Positions 56,578-64,000 of a stretch of DNA of 64,000 bases are shown here, piece by piece. The DNA is taken from positions 1,919,001 through 1,983,000 of the forward strand of contig NZ_CP097562.1 of NCBI RefSeq assembly GCF_000487995.2, read 5' to 3'. The position numbers and the translations under genes were made by a program. Origin of the DNA: Mucispirillum schaedleri ASF457 (GTDB taxonomy: Bacteria; Chrysiogenota; Deferribacteres; Deferribacterales; Mucispirillaceae). The notes under the pieces are model-generated. The model searched no databases, was not told the DNA's origin, and saw only the letters and a list, made by a program, of their open reading frames with translations. Within the stretch, counting starts at the first letter, position 1. The number at the start of each line of letters is the position of its first letter.

Positions 56578-57240
56578 ATGCTTAATGAAATATTTTCAGG
56601 CAAATGCCCTGCATGCAGCGGGGCAGCTGCCATTAATGCAGCACTTTGTGATGAGTGTATGTCTTTGCTGCATCCATTTAATTATTTTTGCGGCAGATGT
56701 GCCTTTCCTTTATTATGGCCCGGGGCTTCCTGCTACAGGTGCAAAGGTAAACTTTCCAAAAGAATAACTAATATTTATGCTTTATATCATTATGATAAGG
56801 TAGTGAGAAATATGATACTTCAAATGAAATTTCACTATCATATCAGGCTTAAATATACATTAAAGCAGTTAATCTTTCTTCCAAACTTTATAACAAAGTA
56901 TGATGGAATAGTTACTGTTCCAAGCCATTTTTTAAGGCATTTTGTCAGATTTTATCACCCTGCAGATATTTTAGCAGAATATGCTGCATACAAACTAAAT
57001 ATTCCCATTTTACATAATCTTAAAAGAGTGCGGTATACTAAATTTCAGTCACATATTTTAAGAGCAGACAGAAAAGAAAATGTTAAAAAAGCATTTTACT
57101 GCAAAAAGTTTAAAAGTCATATTAAAAATATTCTTCTTGTAGATGATATATTAACAACAGGTGCTACAATTAATGAATGTGTAAATGAGCTGTATACCGC
57201 AGGTGCAGGAAGAATAGATGTGTTAGTATTTGCAAAGTAA
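56578..57240 (+). CDS. ComF-family phosphoribosyltransferase-like protein
   Basis: 220 aa. N-terminal zinc cysteines (CPACSG; CDEC; CGRC; CYRC) followed by the PRTase domain with PRPP loop ILLVDDILTTGATINEC. Related to ComF/GntX, implicated in DNA uptake. The substrate of this domain is unknown. ATG 4 nt after gpmI stop, no separate promoter. Confidence 0.9.
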   Translation: MLNEIFSGKCPACSGAAAINAALCDECMSLLHPFNYFCGRCAFPLLWPGASCYRCKGKLSKRITNIYALYHYDKVVRNMILQMKFHYHIRLKYTLKQLIFLPNFITKYDGIVTVPSHFLRHFVRFYHPADILAEYAAYKLNIPILHNLKRVRYTKFQSHILRADRKENVKKAFYCKKFKSHIKNILLVDDILTTGATINECVNELYTAGAGRIDVLVFAK

Positions 57241-57371
57241 AAATATTTGAAAAAATCTTGTAAAACATAATTTACTATATTATAATATTGTCAGGTAAAA
57301 ATATGTTTATAGGCAGGCAGAAAGAATTAGCCATATTGAACAAACATTATCAGATTAATATATTATAAGAA

Positions 57372-57443
57372 GCTGGACTTACACTATTACAGGAAAAAGA
57401 AATTTATTTAGTGGCTTAGTACAAAATTTTTGGGTAAGTTTAG
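57372..57443 (+). repeat. IS3-family end relic
   Basis: About 72 bp nearly identical to the 3' terminal region of the IS3 element (the complement of 15093-15163), including the last codons (..QEKEIYLVA), stop TAG and the outer TIR (TTTTTGGGTAAGTT). No matching partner end nearby, so a remnant. Followed by GTATCTAAAATATACAAAT, like the flank of the intact element, and then a partial family A core (57504-57545). Confidence 0.85.
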
Positions 57444-57660
57444 TATCTAAAATATACAAATACAATAATCATAAAATATAGTATTTATAGTTATTGAAAC
57501 TTATACTATTTAGATTTTTGCCTTTAAAAATCAGGTTCAAAATTACTGCAATATAAAATTTTTATGTAAGTCCAATTTAAATTTATATGATTTTCTATTT
57601 ACAAATTTATATTTTTCGTGCAATATTTACTGAAAATTTAATTTATGGAGTATAGTATTA

Positions 57661-58512
57661 ATGAGCATTTCAAATATTTTAAATACAAGAAACCCTTCTA
57701 TTTCTTTTGAATTTTTTCCACCTAAAACTTTAGTTATAGAAAAAGTGCTTTTTGATACTATAGATTCTTTGCAGGAAGAGCATGCAGATTTTTCATCAGT
57801 TACTTTTGGAGCAGGGGGCAGCACTGCAGATAAAACTTTAGACTGGATAAATTATATTAAGGATACATGCAGATATGAAACAATGATGCATATTACATGT
57901 GTTGGTTTTGATAAAGTTACACTTGATAATATACTGGAAAAACTTGAAAATGCAGGTATAGAAAATGTGCTTGCACTTCGTGGCGATATACCAAAAGGAA
58001 GCGATTTAAAACAGGGTGATTTTAAGTATGCTTCTGATTTGGTAAGCTATATTGCAAAACGGGGTAAGTTTTGTATAGGTGTGGCAGGCTATCCTGAAAG
58101 ACATCCTGAATCACCAGATTTTGAAAAAGATATAGAGATGCTGAAATATAAAGTAGATATGGGTGCATCATTTATTATTACTCAGTTATTTTTTGATAAT
58201 GAATATTTTTACAGATTTAGAGAAAGAGCAGAAAAAGCAGGAATAAAAGTGCCTATTGTGGCAGGAATAATGCCTATTGTAAATTTTTCTCAGATAGAAA
58301 GATTTAAAGTAATGTGTTCAAGCAATATACCTGAAAATTTAATAAAATCTATGCAAGGCAAAAGCGAGGAAGATATTGCATCTATTGGCATAGATTATGC
58401 AGTTAATCAGTGTGAAGATTTAGTTAAAAATCAGGTGGCAGGGCTGCACTTTTATACATTAAACAGGTCTCATGCTACAAAACGCATATTAGATAAACTC
58501 CATTTTTTATAA
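57661..58512 (+). CDS. metF: Methylenetetrahydrofolate reductase
   Basis: 283 aa. Reduces methylene-THF to methyl-THF, the donor for MetH. N-terminal ISFEFFPPK with the catalytic glutamate, VTFGAGGS, then MHITCVGFD and LALRGDIPKG, then CIGVAGYPERHPESPDFEKD, and ITQLFFDNEYFYRF. ATG 57661 has GGAG upstream. The neighbour is the alanine symporter on the same strand, 180 nt on. Confidence 0.95.
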   Translation: MSISNILNTRNPSISFEFFPPKTLVIEKVLFDTIDSLQEEHADFSSVTFGAGGSTADKTLDWINYIKDTCRYETMMHITCVGFDKVTLDNILEKLENAGIENVLALRGDIPKGSDLKQGDFKYASDLVSYIAKRGKFCIGVAGYPERHPESPDFEKDIEMLKYKVDMGASFIITQLFFDNEYFYRFRERAEKAGIKVPIVAGIMPIVNFSQIERFKVMCSSNIPENLIKSMQGKSEEDIASIGIDYAVNQCEDLVKNQVAGLHFYTLNRSHATKRILDKLHFL

Positions 58513-58692
58513 TAATTAGATGAATTTTAGTGCAGTGTATATTAGCTGCTTCCAGTTTCTTTATTTTATTTATTCAATTTTTTCGTAATCGTTTTTAGAT
58601 TTTACAAACTAGGGGAGTATTTAAACTTTTCATTGAGAAATATTGAAAAGTATGGTAACATATCTCTTTAATATATATTAAGGATTATATTT

Positions 58693-60081
58693 ATGGATAG
58701 TTTTGTATCATATTTAAATAGTTTTAGAGATATAGTATGGGGAGTGCCTATGATTTTACTGCTTTTAGGCACGCATATTTATCTTACATATAAAACAGGA
58801 TTTATTCAAAGAAAAGTGCCATTAGGCATAAAACTTTCCATAACAAAAGATGACAGTTCTGCAGGTGATGTAAGTCAGTTTCAGGCATTGACTACAGCCC
58901 TTGCTTCTACAATAGGCACAGGCAATATCATAGGTGTAGGCACAGCAGTATATTTAGGTGGACCGGGTGCAGTTTTCTGGTGCTGGATAACTGGTGTATT
59001 TGGTATTGCTACAAAATATGCAGAATCATTAATAAGTGTAAAATATAGAGTTCAGTCAAAAGACGGCAGAATGTTAGGCGGTGCAATGTATGCTCTTGAA
59101 AGGGGCTTAAATATGAAAAAAATGGCAGTTGCATTTGCTCTTTTTGCTATGATTGCATCATTTGGCATAGGATGTGCAACTCAAATTAATGCTATTGCAG
59201 AAGTATTTGACTCTAACTTTGCTTTTGCAGGTGTTCCACGCATTTATATTGGCATAATTTTTGGCATTTTAACAGCTTTTATTATTATTGGTGGTATTAA
59301 ATCTATTGCAAGAGTATGTGCAAACTTAGTGCCTTTTATGGCAGTCTTTTATATTTTAGCAAGTATTTATATACTGTTTTTAAACTATGACTATCTTTTT
59401 CCTGCATTAAAATCAATTATAACTCTTGCTTTTGCTCCCGGCTCTGTGGAAGGCGGTTTAATAGGTCAGGGTATTATAATTGCTGCAAGGTTTGGTATTG
59501 CAAGGGGGCTTTTTTCAAACGAATCAGGTCTTGGCTCTGCTCCGCTTGTAGCCTCAGCTGCTCAAACTAAAAATCCTGTCAGGCAGGCTCTTGTTTCTGC
59601 AACAGGCACATTCTGGGATACTGTTGTTTTCTGCCTTATAACTGGTATAATTATAGTTTCAACAGTTATGAAATACCCAGAAGTGAATATGATAAATTTC
59701 CAAAATGGCGGGCAGATGACTACTGCGGCTTTTAATCAGATACCATATTTTGGCTCGTTTATATTAATTATTGCATTAACAACTTTTGCTTATTCTACAA
59801 TTTTAGGCTGGTCATATTACGGTGAACGATGTGCAGAATATTTATTTGGCAGAAAAGCTATACTGCCTTATAAACTTTTATATATTGCAGTATTAATATT
59901 TGCACCAGTGCTTGCTCTTGATATGGTATGGACTATTGCAGATATTCTGAATGCTTTTATGGCAGTGCCAAACTTGATTGCTGTGCTGCTTCTTTCATCA
60001 CAAATATCAAATGATACTAAATTTTATATAGATAACATTGACCATACACATAAGGAAGAAATACCAGTGGTGGATAAATAA
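58693..60081 (+). CDS. Sodium:alanine symporter (AGCS family)
   Basis: 462 aa, about 11 helices. AGCS motifs: ALTTALASTIGTGNIIGVGTAVYLGGPGAVFWCW and the fingerprint RGLFSNESGLGSAPLVASAAQTKNPVRQ, and YGERCAEYLFG near the end. Imports alanine or glycine with sodium. AAGGA before ATG. Confidence 0.95.
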   Translation: MDSFVSYLNSFRDIVWGVPMILLLLGTHIYLTYKTGFIQRKVPLGIKLSITKDDSSAGDVSQFQALTTALASTIGTGNIIGVGTAVYLGGPGAVFWCWITGVFGIATKYAESLISVKYRVQSKDGRMLGGAMYALERGLNMKKMAVAFALFAMIASFGIGCATQINAIAEVFDSNFAFAGVPRIYIGIIFGILTAFIIIGGIKSIARVCANLVPFMAVFYILASIYILFLNYDYLFPALKSIITLAFAPGSVEGGLIGQGIIIAARFGIARGLFSNESGLGSAPLVASAAQTKNPVRQALVSATGTFWDTVVFCLITGIIIVSTVMKYPEVNMINFQNGGQMTTAAFNQIPYFGSFILIIALTTFAYSTILGWSYYGERCAEYLFGRKAILPYKLLYIAVLIFAPVLALDMVWTIADILNAFMAVPNLIAVLLLSSQISNDTKFYIDNIDHTHKEEIPVVDK

Positions 60082-60158
60082 TAAATTAAAAAAATATACT
60101 TGATAAACAGATTAAAAAATAATACTATCAAAACAGTTTTTTATATAAGGGAAGAATA

Positions 60159-62219
60159 ATGGTTAATGCGGTTTTTATTGAAGGCTTGATTTATGCAATG
60201 ATGGTTCTAGGAGTTTTTATGACTTTTAGAATTCTTGATTTTCCAGATATGACGGTAGATGGTTCTTTTGCAACAGGTGCATGTGTTGCAGCTATGTTTA
60301 TTACTAATGGTTCTGATTTATATCTAGGTTTAGTCGTTGCAATTATTGCAGGTATGACAGCAGGTATTTTTACTGCTCTTTTGCATACTTTATTAAAAAT
60401 TCCAAACCTTTTAGCTGGTATTATTACCATGACTATGCTTTATTCTATAAATACACGCATAACTAATGGCAGCAGCTTTGTACCGCTTCCTAATAATAAA
60501 TATGATACTGCAGTTACAAATGCAGATAATGCAATTACTGGCTTTTTTGGCAGTTTTGGTTTAGAAATAAGCTCAAGTATAAGCATACTTATATTTTTCC
60601 TGCTTTTACTTATTTATATAAAAATTCTTATAGACATATTTTTCAGAACAGATTTAGGTATATCTCTTGGTGCTTTAGGCTCTAATGAGCAGATGATATT
60701 ATCTCAGGGCATGAATCCTAATGTATTAAAAGTATTAGGTGTTGGTATGTCTAACGGTCTTGTAGCATTAAGCGGTGCAATGTATGCTCAGTTTACAGGC
60801 AGTGCATCAGTGCAGAGCGGTCAGGGTATAATAGTTGTTGGTCTTGCTGCTGTTATGATTGGGGAGTTTTTAATCCGCTCTAATAAAATATGGCTTATAA
60901 CTTTTGGAGTAATAATTGGCTCTATTATATATAAAGCAATTATTTATTTCGGCTTAAAATATGGCTATGACATAGGTCTTGGACCTAATGATTTAAAACT
61001 TATTTCTGGTATATTAATAATATTAATTATTGTTGCAAGTAAACTGCAGAAAAAGAAAGGCGGCAGTAAAAAAATGGCAGTTGAAAAATCAAGCCCTGTT
61101 GTTGCCAGCATATCTTTTGTAGACGGCTTTATTAATAAAACATATCCATTTTGGTTTTTGTCATTATATTTAATGCTTTTTATATACCCTATGGTATTGT
61201 TTTTTAAATACTGTAAAAATAGTGATAATTCAGTATGGATGCTGATTTTTGCTCTTACAGTGCTGTTTTTAGTATTTATACATATTAAAGTATTCTTAAT
61301 GAGTAAATTTGGTGCAGAAAGCAAGATTAATATGGCATTTAAAAAAGTATCTTTTGGTATAAATAAACGCAGTAAATCAGTAGCTGGAGCAAATACTCTT
61401 GAAGATGATTATAAAGGTGATAATGTTTTAGTTTTGCAGAATGTATCAAAAAGTTTTTTTGAAGGTACACCAGATGAAAAACATGTATTAAAAAATCTAT
61501 CTTTAACAGTGAATAAAGGCGATTTTATTACAATAATTGGCTCAAATGGAGCAGGTAAATCAACACTATTTAATGTTATAGCTGGCACATATAAAGCATC
61601 ATCAGGTAATATTATATATAAAATGAAAAATATTACAAAAATGCCTGAATACTTAAAAGCTGTGTTTATTGGCAGAATATTCCAAAACCCACTGCTTGGA
61701 ACAAGCGGTGATATGGCATTAGAAGATAATATGATATTATGCCGTAAAAAAGGCTTTAAACTGCCAGTGATAAGCCTTAATAAAAAAGTAAGAAAAGAGT
61801 TTGCAGACCATGCTGCTCGTCTAAATATGGGGCTTGAAAAAAGACTTGGAGATAATGTAGGACTTTTTTCCGGTGGTCAAAGACAGGCACTTACTCTGCT
61901 TATGACAGCTATGAGCCACCCTGAACTTGTGCTTTTAGATGAACATACTGCAGCTCTTGACCCAGATAACTCTAACAGGGTAATGGAGCTTACTTTACAG
62001 TTAAGAGAAGAATACGGGCTTACAATGATGATGATTACTCATAATATGCAGCATGCTATAAAGTATGGCAACAGGCTTTTAATGATGGATAATGGCGAAA
62101 TAATTATGGATATATCAGGTAAAGAAAAAGAAAACTTAACTGTTGAAGCTATTATGGAAAAATTTAAAGCTATTAGAAAAGATGAATTAACAGATGAAAA
62201 ACTGCTGCTTGCAAGATAG
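60159..62219 (+). CDS. ABC transporter: fused permease and ATPase
   Basis: 686 aa, two halves usually encoded apart. N-terminal permease (residues 1-290, about 8-9 helices; MVLGVFMTFRILDFPDMTVDGSF and NGLVALSGAMYAQFTGSASVQSGQG) of the COG4120 type; an extra helix pair at about 335-390; C-terminal ATPase with Walker A GSNGAGKST (461-469), signature FSGGQRQ, Walker B LLDEHTAALDP (D594) of the COG1101 type. Relatives import aromatic amino acids or similar solutes through a periplasmic binding protein; none is in the window. GGGAAG before ATG. Confidence 0.9.
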   Translation: MVNAVFIEGLIYAMMVLGVFMTFRILDFPDMTVDGSFATGACVAAMFITNGSDLYLGLVVAIIAGMTAGIFTALLHTLLKIPNLLAGIITMTMLYSINTRITNGSSFVPLPNNKYDTAVTNADNAITGFFGSFGLEISSSISILIFFLLLLIYIKILIDIFFRTDLGISLGALGSNEQMILSQGMNPNVLKVLGVGMSNGLVALSGAMYAQFTGSASVQSGQGIIVVGLAAVMIGEFLIRSNKIWLITFGVIIGSIIYKAIIYFGLKYGYDIGLGPNDLKLISGILIILIIVASKLQKKKGGSKKMAVEKSSPVVASISFVDGFINKTYPFWFLSLYLMLFIYPMVLFFKYCKNSDNSVWMLIFALTVLFLVFIHIKVFLMSKFGAESKINMAFKKVSFGINKRSKSVAGANTLEDDYKGDNVLVLQNVSKSFFEGTPDEKHVLKNLSLTVNKGDFITIIGSNGAGKSTLFNVIAGTYKASSGNIIYKMKNITKMPEYLKAVFIGRIFQNPLLGTSGDMALEDNMILCRKKGFKLPVISLNKKVRKEFADHAARLNMGLEKRLGDNVGLFSGGQRQALTLLMTAMSHPELVLLDEHTAALDPDNSNRVMELTLQLREEYGLTMMMITHNMQHAIKYGNRLLMMDNGEIIMDISGKEKENLTVEAIMEKFKAIRKDELTDEKLLLAR

Positions 62220-62225
62220 GTAAAT

Positions 62226-62927
62226 ATGGTATTAACCGATTTTATTCAGGGATTTTTACTAGAGCTTGGCTTAGTTATGACTGTTGGGCTGCAAAGTGCT
62301 TTTATATTAAAGCAGGGTATCCGCAGAGAGTATGTTATAGTTGCTGTTCTTACATGTTTTTTCAGTGAAACACTGCTTGTAGTAACAGGCATTGCTGGTA
62401 TGGGAGCCGTTGTCCGCTCTATACCACATTTATATGAAATCATAACTGGTGCAGGTATTGTTTTTCTATTTTTCTATGCAGGCAGGTCATTATATGCAGC
62501 AGTCAGGAAAAATGATTACATAGTTATAGATAATGAAGAAAAAGGTCTTGTTTCTAAAAAAGAAGTGCTGCTTTCAGGGCTTGCATTTGCACTGTTTAAC
62601 CCGCATGTTATTATTGATACTACCATAATGGGCTCTTTGGCAGCTAACTTTTATCCACATCATTGGATATTTGGTTTAGGTGTTATATGTGCAGCATTTG
62701 TATGGTATTCTTTTTTAGGAACAGTGGGTGCTGCTCTTGCAAAACCATTAAGCCATCCAAAAACTTGGAAAATAATTAATGTAATTATTGCCGCCCTTTG
62801 TATCTATATGGCATCTCAATTTATACATAACTTTAATAACCCAAATCATGACCATAGTCATATTAACTTATTTGGTGTGCATGATGATTTATTTGAAAAC
62901 AGTCATAATCACGGTATAGATAGATAA
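62226..62927 (+). CDS. LysE/ArgO-family amino-acid exporter with His-rich tail
   Basis: 233 aa, about six helices. LysE motifs: GLVMTVGLQSAFILKQGIRRE and LSGLAFALFNPHVIIDT (the conserved NPH/P region). C-terminus is unusual: NHDHSHINLF...NSHNHG, at least five histidines, possible metal binding. ATG 7 nt after the ABC fusion's stop, so the same transcript. Basic amino acid export likely. Confidence 0.9.
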   Translation: MVLTDFIQGFLLELGLVMTVGLQSAFILKQGIRREYVIVAVLTCFFSETLLVVTGIAGMGAVVRSIPHLYEIITGAGIVFLFFYAGRSLYAAVRKNDYIVIDNEEKGLVSKKEVLLSGLAFALFNPHVIIDTTIMGSLAANFYPHHWIFGLGVICAAFVWYSFLGTVGAALAKPLSHPKTWKIINVIIAALCIYMASQFIHNFNNPNHDHSHINLFGVHDDLFENSHNHGIDR

Positions 62928-62939
62928 AAATATCAGACA

Positions 62940-63416
62940 TTATTTTTTAAGTCTTTTTATAATATCACTTACTGTTATAATTAAGGCAAATAATGCAGGG
63001 AAAGTATTAATAAGCAGTTTGTTTATGTTATCAATATCTGTTATGATAAAATGAATAATAAGCAGCAGCTCAAACAGACCTAAAATATATATTTGTTTAA
63101 AAATAATATTATATAATATTTCTTTTAAATGGTTATTTTTCTGAGTTTCTTTTGTCTCTTTTATGTTTTCTTTTATTATTTTTTCTTTTGTTTCATCACT
63201 TAATTCATCTGCATTAGCATAAGTGAGCCTGTATCTGTTATCAAATAAAAGCAGTAAATATATAAATAAGCATATAAGCACTAAACATGAGAAAAAGCAT
63301 ACTGCAAAAAAAAGTATATTATAATCTCTACGGAATATATACTCTGCCAAAAAAAATATTGTAAATACTGCAATCAAAGTAACAGCTGTATTTTTTAAAT
63401 TAAATCTATATTTCAT
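62940..63416 (-). CDS. Small membrane protein, unknown
   Basis: 158 aa, four transmembrane helices in two pairs (residues 10-60 and 105-150), with a charged helix between (DETKEKIIKENIKETKETQ). No family recognised. Convergent with the LysE gene, 12-nt gap. Confidence 0.7.
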   Translation of the reverse strand: MKYRFNLKNTAVTLIAVFTIFFLAEYIFRRDYNILFFAVCFFSCLVLICLFIYLLLLFDNRYRLTYANADELSDETKEKIIKENIKETKETQKNNHLKEILYNIIFKQIYILGLFELLLIIHFIITDIDNINKLLINTFPALFALIITVSDIIKRLKK

Positions 63417-63527
63417 ATTATTAATATAAAAGAAAATTTGTAAAAGTAAATAGTTTGCTTTATTTTATATCTAAATTAAATAATCATAATTTTTTAGTAT
63501 TAAATAAAGGTATAATTTGTTTTGCAA

Positions 63528-63680
63528 GTTTGTTGGACTTATTCAAAAAATTTAGATTACTGTCATTTTGAGCCTGATTTTACAGGCGAAAAATCTAAAT
63601 TATCTATGTTATATTATAATATATTTAAATTATATTCTCTTTTAGATACTTCGCTATAAATCAAGCTCAGTATGACCTAA
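63528..63680 (+). repeat. Family A repeat followed by family B repeat
   Basis: GGACTTATTCAAAAAA (63534-63549) is IS3-terminus-like; core CTGTCATTTTGAGCCTGATTTT, then GGCGAAAAATCTAAATTATC, and AATATATTTAAATTAT. Then TTTAGATACTTCGC..CTCAGTATGACC (63641-63676). A TTTTTTGGGTAAGTC terminus lies at about 63730. Confidence 0.8.
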
Positions 63681-63865
63681 TTTGCTTTAAATTCTCTTGC
63701 TGTATTCATTATATGGATTAGTCTAAGTTTTTTGGGTAAGTCTATATTGTTATTGAATTATTCGTGGTATGGATTGTTTGCTTTGCTCACAATAAGATAG
63801 CTATGGTTATGCTAAACATAATTACACACATATATAAATTATTTTAACTTTTTTAAAAATTTCTC

Positions 63866-63892
63866 TTGACAAAATCCCCCCCCCGTTATAAT
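63866..63892 (+). promoter_or_regulatory. Poly-C spacer promoter (15-bp spacer)
   Basis: TTGACA (63866-63871), then AAAT, nine Cs (63876-63884), and TATAAT (63887-63892). Spacing 15 bp, 2 bp shorter than the copy before the 14276 gene, so probably weak or off in this sequenced state. The sequence upstream is unrelated to the 128-bp block, so the motif recurs on its own. Confidence 0.8.
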
Positions 63893-63921
63893 GGCATAAA
63901 TTTTTAATTGGTAGATTAATA

Positions 63922-64000
63922 ATGAAAAAAAATTTATTACTTATTTTTGTATTGTCTTTAATGACAATATTATTTGCTGGCTGTGCTGATGATAAAGGGG
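63922..64000 (+). CDS. Lipoprotein, N-terminal fragment (runs off window)
   Basis: ATG 63922; MKKNLLLIFVLSLMTILFAGC with lipobox cysteine C21 (FAGC), then ADDKG. Open to the window end. No strong Shine-Dalgarno. Same design as the lipoprotein at 14276: poly-C promoter, Lys-rich signal, A-D-D/E after the cysteine. Rest unknown. Confidence 0.8.
   Translation, partial: MKKNLLLIFVLSLMTILFAGCADDKG

Noticed and set aside
1-64000. CRISPR arrays and rRNA genes
   Set aside because: No regularly spaced direct repeats and no rRNA-like sequence; intergenic repeats are irregular and degenerate.

Overview
The window is AT-rich DNA (roughly 30% GC by eye) from a motile, diderm, probably anaerobic bacterium. 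The evidence is lipoproteins, a class A PBP, DcuA/B-type C4-dicarboxylate exchange, small ferredoxins, three flagellins, and the HrcA/CIRCE heat-shock system. Gene content and base composition fit a Deferribacterota member of the Mucispirillum type. That assignment is inference from general knowledge; no marker such as 16S rRNA is present.

Layout. 1-2.1 kb (minus strand): a BNR-propeller fibre-like protein cut by the window edge, plus its coiled-coil partner with a phage-tail-like C-terminus. 2.4-9.4 kb: uvrB, a class A PBP, a degenerate sigma-54-activator-like regulator, a DUF2141 protein and a TDT transporter. 9.9-13.8 kb: a 58-aa two-cluster ferredoxin, then cysE - iscR-like - iscS-like - small conserved gene, then a DMT transporter. 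14.1-15.1 kb: a lipoprotein behind a promoter whose 17-bp spacer is mostly an 11-C homopolymer. 15.1-17.7 kb: an IS3-family element broken by a second IS (IS481-like) that left a 25-bp direct repeat. 17.8-29.2 kb: a flagellin island with three 764-768-aa flagellins (one minus, two plus). Each is followed by a hairpin and a small gene of one unrecognised family. The 2-kb and 0.9-kb gaps carry terminators, two sigma-28-like promoters and a structured-RNA candidate. 29.6-34.7 kb: a GlpQ lipoprotein, tRNA-Ser(GCU), a DcuA/B transporter, DUF486 and a flavodoxin-ferredoxin protein. 34.8-40.4 kb: CIRCE-hrcA-grpE-dnaK-(TfoX C-domain gene)-dnaJ. 40.7-63.4 kb: mostly housekeeping genes (metH, cysS, a diaminopimelate decarboxylase-like gene, gpmI, comF, metF) with transporters, an HD-GYP protein, a DUF4282 triplet and a permease-ATPase fusion. 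The window ends inside a second lipoprotein behind another poly-C promoter.

Genes that work together: CysE makes O-acetylserine for cysteine, IscS draws sulfur from cysteine, and the IscR-like protein between them probably senses Fe-S status. MetF supplies methyl-THF to MetH. HrcA represses its own operon through CIRCE.

The most unusual content is regulatory. (i) A recurring promoter motif, TTGACA followed by a C8-11 tract, occurs three times; in two of them a -10 box follows and the promoter sits before a lipoprotein gene. This looks like a family of slipped-strand, phase-variable promoters. (ii) The flagellin island has short sigma-28-type transcripts, structured leaders and a novel small-protein family. 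(iii) A roughly 100-150-bp interspersed repeat family, sometimes ending in IS3-like termini, fills many intergenic gaps.
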